Source of the DNA: Streptomyces shenzhenensis
Lineage (GTDB): Bacteria > Actinomycetota > Actinomycetes > Streptomycetales > Streptomycetaceae
NCBI RefSeq assembly: GCF_003688995.1
Contig: NZ_PENI01000028.1
Coordinates: 62,001 to 126,000, forward strand
Direction of reading: 5' to 3'
DNA length: 64,000 nucleotides
Of the stretch, positions 24,901 through 32,527 are shown piece after piece; position 1 is the first letter of the stretch; every line of letters begins with the position of its first letter. The notes beneath the pieces are model-generated. The model was not told the origin of the DNA and searched no databases. It worked only from the letters and a program-made list of their open reading frames with translations. The position numbers and the translations under genes were made by a program.

Positions 24901-27223
24901 GGCCCCAGGAGTCGACCTTGGAGAGGAGCGTCGTGGTGGCCGAGTCGCCGGACAGGCCGCAGGCGTTGCGGCTGCCGGTCTCGTTGCCGTCGGCGTCGAC
25001 GCTGTACTCGGTCAGCCGGACGCCCTGCTCACGCTGGGCGCACGCGTCGACGGAGGCGAGGCGCTTGCGCGACCAGAAGGTGGGGGCGTAGGTCGTGCAC
25101 TTCTTGCCGCTCGCGCAGGCGAGGTCGGCGGGGGTGTCGAACCAGGGGCGGGTGCGGTCGGAGCGCTTGGAGGCGAAGTTGGCCTCGGAGCACTCCACCT
25201 TCAGGGAGTTGTCCTCGAAGCAGCGCTCCTTGGCGGTGAACAGCATCCGGCCGAGCGGCTCGGCGCTGTAGAGGGTGCCTGCGCGCTGCCCGTAGTCGAT
25301 GTGGGAGAGGTAGCCGGCGCGGTCGTACGCGACGGCCTTGGCCTCCTTCATGTCCTGCGCGTAGGCGTTCTTCTCCTTCTCCCACCACAGGGTCATCGCG
25401 TTGCCGCTGGTGTCGACGACGTAGTCGAGCTGGAAGCGCCAGCCCTGGTCACAGAAGGAGTCCTTGAACGCCGGCTTGTAGCAGGGGTCCTCGGTGTGGT
25501 TGCCGGCGACGGGGACGTTGAGTACTGAGTTGGTCTCGGGCTCGCCCGGGCTCCAGCCGGGCAACCGGTTCATGCCGAAGTAGTACTGGGTGCCGTCGCT
25601 GGTGGTGACTCGCCAGAACTCCCCGTTGTCGTCACCGTTGCCGGAGCCGCTGATGCCCGTCAGGGTCTTGTAGTCGGCCGCGTCGAGCAGCTCCACGCGC
25701 AGGTTGTCGCCGCGCGCGCTCTTCCACTCCTTGGTGGCGTCGTCGCGGACCAGTTCGGTGGTGGTGCCGTTGAGGGAGAGGACCGCGTTGTACGAACCCC
25801 AGCACTGGTCGCCGGTGAAGTGGTCCTTGTTGTTGGCGTTCGCGGTGTCGGCGGCGCAGCCCACGAAGGTGCGGGTGATGGAGCCGGGGTTGTAGTCCCA
25901 GCCCTCACCGGCCCAGGAGACCTGGTTGTTGGTGGCGGACGTACGGCCGTCGGAGGTCTGCGAGTTGTAGCTGAGGGTGACGTTCGGCGACGGGCCGGAC
26001 GGGACCTGCGGGGCGGCCATCGTGTAGGAGTAGGTGAACGCGCCGGAGGAGCCGCCGGCCGTCCAGGAACCGGCGGACACGATCGGGCTCGCGCCGAAGT
26101 CGCCGCCGGCGCCGGAGCCGTAGGAGCCGCCCACCAGCAGGCCGCCGCTCGCGGAGTCGGCGATCCGCCGTACGGCATCGGCCGCCTTGGCGCCCCGCCG
26201 GACGGCGGAGTCGACGACCGCGTCGCCGCCGGTGCTCGCGGCGGTGTTCGCGGTGGTGTTCGCGGTGGTGTTCGCGGTGGATGTGCCCGCCGCGACAGTC
26301 CGCAGGTCGGCGGTGTCCAGGGTGACGTTGACGAGGGTCTCGGGGACCTCGGCGGTGGTGGCGCCGGGCTCCTCCGGCTCGTCGCCCGCGCCGTCCTCGC
26401 CCGGGTCCGGCTCGGAGCCCGAGGAGTCGCCCGCGTCGAGCGGCACGGTGACGGTGGAGCCGGTGCGCTCGACGGCGGTGGTCACCGGAATCCCGGTGGA
26501 GCACTCCTCCACCTCGGGCGTCGTGGTGTAGCAGGCCGGCATCAGGCTGAAGGAGAGCCGGTCGAGCCACTGGGCGCTGTAGGTCTCGGCGAGCTTGCTG
26601 GCGTCGATGGAGACGACGGCGTCGCCGGTGGCGGTGGCGGGTGCGTCGACGGCGAGCAGGAAGCCCTGGGCGCCGCCCGCCACCGCGTCGTCCTCGGACG
26701 CGGCGGCCACGCTCCAGGCCCCCTTGAGAGCCTCGGCTTCGGCGGCGGAGGCGCCCTCGGGTGCGCCGACACCGATGGTCATCGTGCCGTCGGCCGACGC
26801 GGCGACCTCGGTGGTGGTGCCCACGCCCGGGTGGTCGAGGGTCTTGGTGCCGGACGCGGCGGGCACCTCGGCCACGGCGGCCGGGTCGTACGCCCGCACG
26901 CCCGTGATGGTCGTCCCGGCGAGTTCCGCCAGGTCGCTGCTCTTCTTTTCGTCGATCTCGACGGGGTCCGTCCGCTGTTCCTCGGCGAGGTCGACGGCGA
27001 CGCGGGAGTCGGCGGGGCCGACGGCCGCGGCGCCGGGCAGAAGGGTGACGTTGAGGGCGAGGAACAGACCGGCGACGACACCGATTCGTGCTCTGCGTCG
27101 GATCAGGCGTTCGCGCGGCGATCGCGCCAGCGAACCCCGACCGCACCAGGACAGCACCGTACGCACGGCCAGGCCGACCTTTCCCCCCGTCACCACGATC
27201 GAATGCGGTCGCCCCGATGGCAC
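18953..27223 (-). CDS. Rhs-family polymorphic toxin with ricin lectin and HINT domain
   Basis: 2756 residues from GTG 27223; an alternative GTG at 27166 has a better ribosome site (GGAAAGG) and would keep the signal. A membrane/signal segment lies at about 47-68, followed by a disordered Ala/Thr-rich linker with an NTTA repeat, a YD-shell lead-in (VTLSYNSQTSDGRTS), many YD/RHS repeats (such as TYTYERLNRVEE, YDALGRVTDTTDP), a ricin-type lectin insert (about 1958-2096; CLDLAGG, QRW, QLW), the RHS core end (YDPGTGRFISADP, about 2231-2271), an Ala/Lys-rich helix and poly-Gly linker, a HINT self-cleavage domain (about 2489-2632, ending VLVHN) and a 124-residue variable toxin (2633-2756). Exported effector used against neighbours. 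Confidence 0.9.
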   Translation of the reverse strand: MPSGRPHSIVVTGGKVGLAVRTVLSWCGRGSLARSPRERLIRRRARIGVVAGLFLALNVTLLPGAAAVGPADSRVAVDLAEEQRTDPVEIDEKKSSDLAELAGTTITGVRAYDPAAVAEVPAASGTKTLDHPGVGTTTEVAASADGTMTIGVGAPEGASAAEAEALKGAWSVAAASEDDAVAGGAQGFLLAVDAPATATGDAVVSIDASKLAETYSAQWLDRLSFSLMPACYTTTPEVEECSTGIPVTTAVERTGSTVTVPLDAGDSSGSEPDPGEDGAGDEPEEPGATTAEVPETLVNVTLDTADLRTVAAGTSTANTTANTTANTAASTGGDAVVDSAVRRGAKAADAVRRIADSASGGLLVGGSYGSGAGGDFGASPIVSAGSWTAGGSSGAFTYSYTMAAPQVPSGPSPNVTLSYNSQTSDGRTSATNNQVSWAGEGWDYNPGSITRTFVGCAADTANANNKDHFTGDQCWGSYNAVLSLNGTTTELVRDDATKEWKSARGDNLRVELLDAADYKTLTGISGSGNGDDNGEFWRVTTSDGTQYYFGMNRLPGWSPGEPETNSVLNVPVAGNHTEDPCYKPAFKDSFCDQGWRFQLDYVVDTSGNAMTLWWEKEKNAYAQDMKEAKAVAYDRAGYLSHIDYGQRAGTLYSAEPLGRMLFTAKERCFEDNSLKVECSEANFASKRSDRTRPWFDTPADLACASGKKCTTYAPTFWSRKRLASVDACAQREQGVRLTEYSVDADGNETGSRNACGLSGDSATTTLLSKVDSWGLKQSFPWNLTGEYTALWLESVSRTGYAVDGSTQRLNPVTFGHNDRPLPNRVKNGSSDTDPLFARLRIQDVVSEYGGRTEVVYKVPTDKCLTGSGRPAKDKNDQLCYPAYWHADGELEDKRISWFHKYVVEKITEHPRLAEPEESKDITTTYAYATFGDAVDGALWAKNQGEFTRPKKRTWDDWRGYPVVTAVTSATDETDGTTGSKSVTRYFRGMADDVLADDTPEKSSDDVKRGSTMTDVTGAVLATDRKAYAGLVAESLTYPDDRAATASGWISRSVNIPDAPVRLATRKRTDGPDVTAERVTLGETRTITKASGKGADGSTLRTVTTRTEYDDTYGLPTLVRELGDEADPKDNTCTATSYVHNTSGTNYLVGLVAQTVTTTGTSTCSTDLSSATAKTMVSGSRMFYDGASSHTATPTKGLVTKTVAPTGAGTGWQTTHPESRTEYDATGRVLKATDPTGVENITTYTPSDGQVYKIETVTGHKIVDGAETGFRETTLVEPGRGATLKSTDANDRVTSYEYDPLGRTVAAWDATQSATDDPTVRYAYHTDPGKPVSVVTESLKDNPTRAAGDGTYQASTAIYDGLGRERQTQTPAVGGGRLVTDTLHNSAGQVRYTRNAYYTEGEPGTELVVPRSESEIPNATTYTYDGLGRVLTVTPVHHSYAQTGATAMNGDKPVPTTDRRTRYEYGLDHTVIRQPQGTPASRVWTDALGRTVRQDTFTDAALTEAGAVTTTYDYDVRGDLVTTTDDVGNTRTWTYDALGRVTDTTDPDTGATHTEYDTYGRVDSARDARGQTVTYTYERLNRVEEVRATPPDSATATLVQAYAYDAATGGKGQLASATRYTDGKPYTTAITGYTADYQPTEMTLALPPGSTPGHTADGFATQYRYQYAYNDDGQLEKYTAPAAGGLSAEDVITRYNEAGLPTSVSGQDWYAAETSYSPYGQVLTATVGEAGHRLWQENTFDESTGELGTSRLVREAETPDKTVVPGSEVSKRSYAYDPSGNVLSVADRMGTTTDRQCFTYDFIGQLKEAWTTPGGGACTATGRTTAAPVYSDGLVNVSSDNSGYWQSYEYDVLGNRKRKTDHQADPTFTSGARDTKQDVVTDYAFGTSDTAKNDQPHTLTSYTTTSTTAAGATVKTRSTQTYDAAGALESRSTGGDTAQAISWTWDGKTESVTGFGADGSGAWVGAGAMCLDLAGGIATAGTALQLYVCNGSRAQNFRVQAADTEDSGTVDSPSTGSLVVAGQCAQPTGTAIGSAVLIQPCDKSVESQRWQTLSTGQIQHVSSTRCLSAPAATSGTDLTLATCDTTAATQLWTPASETSYVYDAMGNRLLERTSAGAVLSLPDTKISLTTAGKVRYVERTYAGIGGPSVTRYLEGSTAVSGVTEQVFAQATDLNGTPLAEVRLDGGMSVRVAKKDPWGEDRAANLAPRSHTGFHTGDDDTGTGLTHLGAREYDPGTGRFISADPVLDDSDPLQANGYSYANNNPVTHADPSGLTSSASSFDASIAALDAKIADYQKTLNRTIGDVILATGWAVFKEFVGWNDVVGCFSQGDLWACGSLLMDAIPWTSIFSKGKKMWRAFEATMGAVKAFRAAKRAAEAGIKAARAAKAALIKAKKAAEAAAAEAKRKAREAAKAAAAAARKKAHTGSKGARGNPVQVKARTQAQHKGSTGGGKAENKSGGSRSSSGKENSGGGGGGGGDGGGAEACTANSFVPQTLVLMADGSTKPIKDVKAGDRVLATDPETGETRAETVTAEIKGQGVKHLVQVTIDIDGRTAEVTATAGHPFWVPELGEWIDATDLKPGEWLRTGSGTLVQITALHRWTTLNATVHNLTVSSAHTYYVLAGAAPVLVHNCGGASVDELADAATGPYKKAKIDTRTGKIARGQSNAGRALQKHADPSRGPVHASKFPTLASDAERTEMGDNMVLELLTNPGSTDTVGSASAHYGGTVRDVWHPDGSYGARWSMRGGGLTFEGFLG

Positions 27224-27555
27224 ATGGTGAGCAATGGCTTACAGACTGAACAGGAAGATAAGGAGGTCGTGAAGATCTTCGTCAAGCTGTGCCGATTCCG
27301 TGTTAGCTATGTCACGTTCCAAAACAAGACAAAGAACTGCAAAGAAAGATTCCTTCGCCCTTTACCCGGACGTTGCCAAGTCATCACCGACCGAAGGGTG
27401 TTGATCTCTCCCGGAAGAGCCGTCCATACTCCAACCGCCCACTCCGGCATGTCGTGCAACCGTCACGAGCAGTCACCACGCCCCAGGGCACCCGAGAAAG
27501 AGCACGCCGCCGCGGTGCCCGCCGTGTCGCGTCCCAGCCTGTTGGAGAAGGGCCC
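27224..27555. other. Divergent region between Rhs toxin and DNRLRE protein
   Basis: About 330 bases, clearly AT-richer than the flanks, between two divergent secreted-protein genes, so it must hold both promoters. A perfect AAGGAGG at 27260-27266 lies 2 bases before a GTG (27269) that opens a 96-codon frame ending at 27559, overlapping the TTG start of the DNRLRE gene (TTGA). The spacing is too short for a normal ribosome site and the translation is not protein-like, so I do not call it a gene. Confidence 0.45.
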
Positions 27556-30500
27556 TTGAGCGACCTCGACAGCGCCATCGGAACGAGCGCCCCGGCGCCG
27601 TCGACCGAGCCGACTCCCCCTGGCCGACGGCGTGTTCGGCGTGCCGTGGCGGCCACCGTCGCGCTCGCCGTACTGGCCGGTGGCGGCATCCTGCTGGCCC
27701 TCCGGGGCCAGGACGACGCCGGCTCAGCCGCGAAGTCACCGCGCGCCGCGCGGCCGGTGGCCGAGGACGAGGCGCAACGCCGGGCGCGTGAGACCGACCG
27801 GAAGGTCGACGTCACGGCGCTGACCGACGAGTTCTCCACGACCTACGCCAACCCGGACGGGACGTTCACGTACCGGGCGTCGGTCGCTCCGGTCCGCGCG
27901 CGCACCGAAGAGGGCGCGTGGGCCCCGGTCGACATCAGCCTGGAGCGGGACGGAAGGAACGGCTGGCGCACCGTCAACTCTCCTTATCCGGTGACCTTTT
28001 CGTCGGGTGGCGGCTCCGGGGTGAACCGGGCGGGTGCGCGCACGTCCGATACGTCGGTCCGGTCCGCCGTGTTCCGCGCCGACGCCGCCGCCGATGCCGA
28101 CGCCGCCGCCGAGGCCGCCGAGGCGGCCGACGGGGACACCTGGTCGCCGCTGCTGACGATGACCGCCGAGGGCCACGAGGTCGCGTTCGCGTGGCCGGGT
28201 CCGCTGCCCGAGCCGGTCGTCGAGAACAACAGGGCGCTGTACGAAGGCGTGTTGCCGGGCGTCGACCTGATGCTGTCGGCGCGCGACACGGGGTTCACCC
28301 ACGTCCTGGTGGTCCACTCGGCCGAGGCCGCCGCCGCGTTGGCCGCCGATCCGCCGCGCTACCGGGTCACCTCGCCGACCCTCGCCTTCACGCTCGACCC
28401 GGCCACCGACGTGCTCACGGCGAAGAACGAGGCAGGCCAGGAGATCGTGGTCTCCCCGACGCCGTTCCTGTGGGACTCGGCGGGCACCCACGACACGGAC
28501 GAGCCGGCCGCCGACCCGGACGCCGCGACCGGCACCAACGAGAACCCCGAGCGGGTGGAGGACGGTCCGTCCCGTACGCCCGAGGCTCCCGAGACCGAAG
28601 GGAGCCGGGACGAGGACCCCGACGAGCACGCCGTGGAGAACGACCCGGACGCGCAGGCCGACCCAGTCGCGTTCACCGCGGGCAACGCGCTGGCCCTGCC
28701 CGCGGCGGGCGGTCCCGGTGAGGGCGCCCACGCCGCCACGGCGGGCGCGGCCTTCGCCGGTGACGTCCTGACGATCACCCCGCCGAGGGACTACCTCTCC
28801 GAGACCGAGGGGCTCACCTACCCGCTGTTCCTCGACCCCTCCACCGTCGGTATCCGCTCCAACTGGACGACGGTGTACAAGAAATACCCCGGCTCCAGCT
28901 TCTACGACGGGGCGAACTACAACGAGGACACCAAGGAGGCCCGGGTCGGCTTCGAGCGGCAGACCTGGGGCACGGCCCGGTCGTTCTTCAAGCTGAAGCT
29001 GAAGAACTCCATCAAGGGGGCGGACGTCTCCAGCGCCACCCTGAAGGTCCTGGAGACGCACTCCTGGTCGTGCAGCAAACGCACCGTCCAGCTGTGGCGC
29101 ACCGACGCCTTCAACACCAAGACCACCTGGAACCGCCAGCCCGCCTGGAAACGGAAAATCACCTCGAAGTCGTTCGCCTACGGCTGGAAGGCCAACAGCG
29201 CCTGCCCGGACACGAACGTCAACTTCACCGTCACGACACTGGCCCAGGAGGCGGCCGACAACGGCTGGACGGACTTCAACGTGGGCATGGTGGCGTCGAC
29301 CTCCTCGTCGGCGCCGACGGGTTCGGCGAGCAGCCTGGAGACGGACACGTACTCCTGGAAGAAGTTCAAGGCGGAGGGCAGCGGTGCGCCCTCCGTGACC
29401 ATCAACTACAACCGCAAGCCCAACACCCCGACGTCGGTGACGATGAGCCCGGGCACCTGCGACACGAGCACCTCCCCGTACGTCAAGGTCGGCAAGTCGG
29501 AGACCCTCGCGATCAGCGCCAAGGCGACCGACCCGGACGGTGACCTCGCCAAGCTGGAGTACGAACTCTGGGAGACGGGCAAGCAGGACACCACCACGCG
29601 CAAGCTCACCAAGAACGTGGACGACGGGGAGACCGGCGCCGTCGCGATCAAGTCGTACCTGACCAACGGGAAGACCTACTCGTGGCGGGTGCGCGGCTGG
29701 GACGCCAAGGTGAGCGGCAGGTGGGCACCCACCGGCGGTGACGGCGTCTGCCGGTTCACGTACGACACCACCCTGCCCGACTCCCCCGCGCCGGTGATCT
29801 CGACGGACTTCCCGAGCGACAGGGACGACGGGATCGACGGGAACGAGGAGGACGACGTCCCCGACGTGTGGTCGAAGGAGCCCTTCGGCACCGCCGGAAG
29901 CTTCACCTTCGAGGTCCAGAAGCCGGTCGACCCCGCCAAGGATCCGAACGCGGACATCGTCAAGTTCGTCTACTCCATCAACAACACCACCTACGCCGGG
30001 TGGGCCTGCGCGAACGGCGCCCAGGGCACCACGGGCGGTCTCACCAAGTCCTGCGCGACCCCCATCAAGACGGCCACCGTCACCGGCGTCCAGCCGCCGG
30101 CCGCCGGACCCAACACCCTCTACGTCAAGGCCGTCGACGCGGCCGGCAACATCTCGCCCAGCCCCACCAAGCACGTCTTCAACGTCAAACCGCGCTCCAA
30201 GCCGGACGGCCCGGGCGACCTGAACGGCGACGGCACCGCCGATCTCGGCCATGTCACCCTCGCGGGAAACCTCTGGATCGGCGCGGTCTCGCAGAACGGC
30301 GCCTACCAGGTCAACACCTACGGCACGCACGAGAAGGGGACCTCGCTGAAGGGCGGCGCCACCGCCCCGCACATCTGGGACGGCAACGGCACCTACTCCC
30401 TCGTCACCCACAACGGCGACTTCGCGCCCGCCGACGGCATCACCGACTGGGTGGTCCGCACCCCCGAGGGCCGTCTGTTCGTCTACCCCGGCGACGGCTA

Positions 30501-31107
30501 CGGCTCGATCGACGTGAGCAAGCGCATCGAGGTGCGGCTGCCCGCCAACGCCCCCGATCCGTCGACGTTCTCGGAGATCAAGGCGGCGGGCGACATCACC
30601 GGCGACGGTCAGCCGGAGCTGTTCGTGGCAGGCGGCGCGAACGGCGCCGAGCTATGGGTGTTCAGCGGATACAGCGGCGGCACGTTCGCCGAGGCGACCC
30701 AGATGACGACGAGCGCGTGGGGCGACGCCGAACGGGACTTCGTCGCCGTCGGCGACTACAACGGCGACGGCGCGGCCGATCTGACCTACCGCACCGCGGC
30801 CGGCAACATCATCCTGCGCAAAGGCATCCTCGACAGCAGCGGCAAGGGCACGGTCCTCAAGAGCCTCGGCCAGTCCGGCTGGAGCCTGGACGGCGACAAG
30901 GTCTACGCCGCGTCGTCCTTCACCCGGGCCGCCTTCCCACTGGTCTACGGCACCCCCGACATCACCGGCGACGGCATCCCCGACCTGTGGACCACCAACG
31001 CGGCCGGCGCACTGCTCCTCCACAAGGGCGGTGCGGCGAGCCTGGGTTCGTCGATCACGGTCCGCACCGGCGGCTGGGGAGCGACGGTGGTGCAGCAACT
31101 GGGCTGA
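27556..31107 (+). CDS. Secreted DNRLRE / FG-GAP repeat protein, Rhs partner
   Basis: 1183 residues from TTG 27556, chosen because GGAGAAGGG stands 4 bases upstream; an in-frame ATG at 27373 would add 61 unlikely residues. A signal-anchor is at about 27-50 (RAVAATVALAVLAGGGILLA). Next come an acidic linker, a DNRLRE domain (about 430-620; SATLKVLETHSWSCS, TTWNRQPAWKRK) and Fn3/Big-like beta domains. The C-terminal 300 residues have FG-GAP/VCBS repeats with Ca-binding loops DLNGDGTADL, DITGDGQPEL, DYNGDGAADL and DITGDGIPDL. Such proteins are often coded beside Rhs toxins in Streptomyces and may help display or deliver them; this role is inference. Confidence 0.8.
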   Translation: MSDLDSAIGTSAPAPSTEPTPPGRRRVRRAVAATVALAVLAGGGILLALRGQDDAGSAAKSPRAARPVAEDEAQRRARETDRKVDVTALTDEFSTTYANPDGTFTYRASVAPVRARTEEGAWAPVDISLERDGRNGWRTVNSPYPVTFSSGGGSGVNRAGARTSDTSVRSAVFRADAAADADAAAEAAEAADGDTWSPLLTMTAEGHEVAFAWPGPLPEPVVENNRALYEGVLPGVDLMLSARDTGFTHVLVVHSAEAAAALAADPPRYRVTSPTLAFTLDPATDVLTAKNEAGQEIVVSPTPFLWDSAGTHDTDEPAADPDAATGTNENPERVEDGPSRTPEAPETEGSRDEDPDEHAVENDPDAQADPVAFTAGNALALPAAGGPGEGAHAATAGAAFAGDVLTITPPRDYLSETEGLTYPLFLDPSTVGIRSNWTTVYKKYPGSSFYDGANYNEDTKEARVGFERQTWGTARSFFKLKLKNSIKGADVSSATLKVLETHSWSCSKRTVQLWRTDAFNTKTTWNRQPAWKRKITSKSFAYGWKANSACPDTNVNFTVTTLAQEAADNGWTDFNVGMVASTSSSAPTGSASSLETDTYSWKKFKAEGSGAPSVTINYNRKPNTPTSVTMSPGTCDTSTSPYVKVGKSETLAISAKATDPDGDLAKLEYELWETGKQDTTTRKLTKNVDDGETGAVAIKSYLTNGKTYSWRVRGWDAKVSGRWAPTGGDGVCRFTYDTTLPDSPAPVISTDFPSDRDDGIDGNEEDDVPDVWSKEPFGTAGSFTFEVQKPVDPAKDPNADIVKFVYSINNTTYAGWACANGAQGTTGGLTKSCATPIKTATVTGVQPPAAGPNTLYVKAVDAAGNISPSPTKHVFNVKPRSKPDGPGDLNGDGTADLGHVTLAGNLWIGAVSQNGAYQVNTYGTHEKGTSLKGGATAPHIWDGNGTYSLVTHNGDFAPADGITDWVVRTPEGRLFVYPGDGYGSIDVSKRIEVRLPANAPDPSTFSEIKAAGDITGDGQPELFVAGGANGAELWVFSGYSGGTFAEATQMTTSAWGDAERDFVAVGDYNGDGAADLTYRTAAGNIILRKGILDSSGKGTVLKSLGQSGWSLDGDKVYAASSFTRAAFPLVYGTPDITGDGIPDLWTTNAAGALLLHKGGAASLGSSITVRTGGWGATVVQQLG

Positions 31108-31280
31108 CCCGCAAGGCCGTTCACGCCACGACGCAGGGCCGGGCGACAACGTAGGAGATTTGACGAGCCGTCAGGCCGCGTCGCCCGGTCGAGAACCTTC
31201 CGTGGGGCGGAAGCCGTATTGCGTCCCCGTCACGCACTTCCCGACGATGCCGCCATCACCCGATGACGGGAGCCGCAGCC

Positions 31281-32348
31281 ATGCCGCACATGACCGCTTT
31301 CGCCAGGAATCAGTGGTACGTCGCCGCCTACCGTCACGAGGTGGGGCGCGCGGGGTTGCTCGGCCGGACCGTCCTCGGTGAGCCGCTCGTCCTCTACCGC
31401 ACCGAGCGGGAGGGGACCCCGGTCGCCCTGCACGACCGCTGTGTGCACCGGCGTTACCCGCTCTCCGCGAGCCGCCTCGACGGCGACCGCGTGGTGTGCG
31501 GCTACCACGGGTTCACCTACGACCCGACCGGCACCTGTGTGTACGTGCCGGGGCAGAAACGCGTCCCGCGCACCGCCCGGGTCGCCGCCTACCCGGTGGC
31601 CGAGCGGGACTCGCTGGTGTGGGTGTGGATCGGCGACCCCGCACGGGCCGACCCGGAGACGATTCCGCGGGCCCGGCACCTGGACTCCCCCGGCTGGGTC
31701 ACCGTGCGCGGCATGGAGCCGATCGACGCCGACTACGGGCTCCTCGTGGACAACCTCCTCGACCTCTCCCACGAGACGTATCTGCACGGCGGTTACATCG
31801 GCACCCCGGAGGTCGCGGAGACGCCGATCACCACCGAGGTCGACGAGGGCGCGGGCATCGTACGGGTCAGCCGGCACATGGACGACGCCGCGTGCCCGCC
31901 GTTCTACGCCCGGTCCACCGGCATCGAGGGCCGCATCACCCGCCGGCAGGACATCGAGTACCACGCGCCGTGCCTGTACCTGCTGCACAGCCGGATCGCG
32001 CCGGTCGGTGCACGGCCCGCGGCGGACGGCGACGGCCCGGACGGTTTCCGCACCGAGATCACCTATGCGATCACGCCGTCGGCGGCGGGCAAGGTGTACG
32101 ACTTCTGGCTGGTCTCCCGGGACTGGGCGACGGACGACACCGAGGTCACCGAGTTCCTGCGGGACAACAACCATACGGTCGTCAGGCAGGACGTGGACGC
32201 GCTCAACCTGCTCCAGCGCACCCTCGGCGGCGAGCGCACCGGGTACCAGGAGCTGAGCATCAACATCGACACCGGCGGTCTCGCCGCCCGCCGTATCCTG
32301 GCCCGGCTGGTCGAGGAGGGCGACAAGCCGGTGGAGCGGGTACGGTGA
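31281..32348 (+). CDS. Rieske [2Fe-2S] aromatic oxygenase, VanA-like
   Basis: 355 residues from ATG 31281 (GGGAG ribosome site about 8 bases upstream; ATG 31290 is possible). The Rieske centre is C54-x-H56...C73-x-x-H76 (HDRCVHRRYPLS, VVCGYHGFTY). The mononuclear iron motif LVDNLLDLSHETYLH (about 160-174) gives the Asp and two His. The order and spacing fit the VanA (vanillate O-demethylase) branch of single-subunit oxygenases. Ferredoxin-reductase electrons come from the VanB-type gene downstream. The substrate is an aromatic or related ring compound; vanillate is only one option. Confidence 0.85.
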   Translation: MPHMTAFARNQWYVAAYRHEVGRAGLLGRTVLGEPLVLYRTEREGTPVALHDRCVHRRYPLSASRLDGDRVVCGYHGFTYDPTGTCVYVPGQKRVPRTARVAAYPVAERDSLVWVWIGDPARADPETIPRARHLDSPGWVTVRGMEPIDADYGLLVDNLLDLSHETYLHGGYIGTPEVAETPITTEVDEGAGIVRVSRHMDDAACPPFYARSTGIEGRITRRQDIEYHAPCLYLLHSRIAPVGARPAADGDGPDGFRTEITYAITPSAAGKVYDFWLVSRDWATDDTEVTEFLRDNNHTVVRQDVDALNLLQRTLGGERTGYQELSINIDTGGLAARRILARLVEEGDKPVERVR

Positions 32349-32527
32349 CGGGCCGCCCGCCCGGGGCGCCGCGCGAGATCTACCGGATCGACTGGCTGCC
32401 CGGCACCGACATCCTGCACGGCATCTGTCACTGCGGCGCCGAGCACACCGCGCAGGACCCGGTCCTGATGTGGGAGTGGATGCTCGGCCACCCGGCCGGG
32501 CACCGGCCGCCGAGGACCACCGCATGA
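32345..32527 (+). CDS. 60-residue protein between oxygenase and reductase
   Basis: GTG 32345 overlaps the oxygenase stop (GTGA) and its own stop overlaps the reductase ATG (ATGA 32524-32527), so it is translationally coupled on both sides and surely expressed. The protein has YRIDWLPGTDILHGICHCGA, with C28-H-C30 and H25/H34 near by, then MWEWMLGHP. It is not a family I can name. The Cys/His cluster could bind a metal or help assemble or dock the oxygenase; it might be a small subunit or chaperone. Confidence 0.7.
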   Translation: MTGRPPGAPREIYRIDWLPGTDILHGICHCGAEHTAQDPVLMWEWMLGHPAGHRPPRTTA

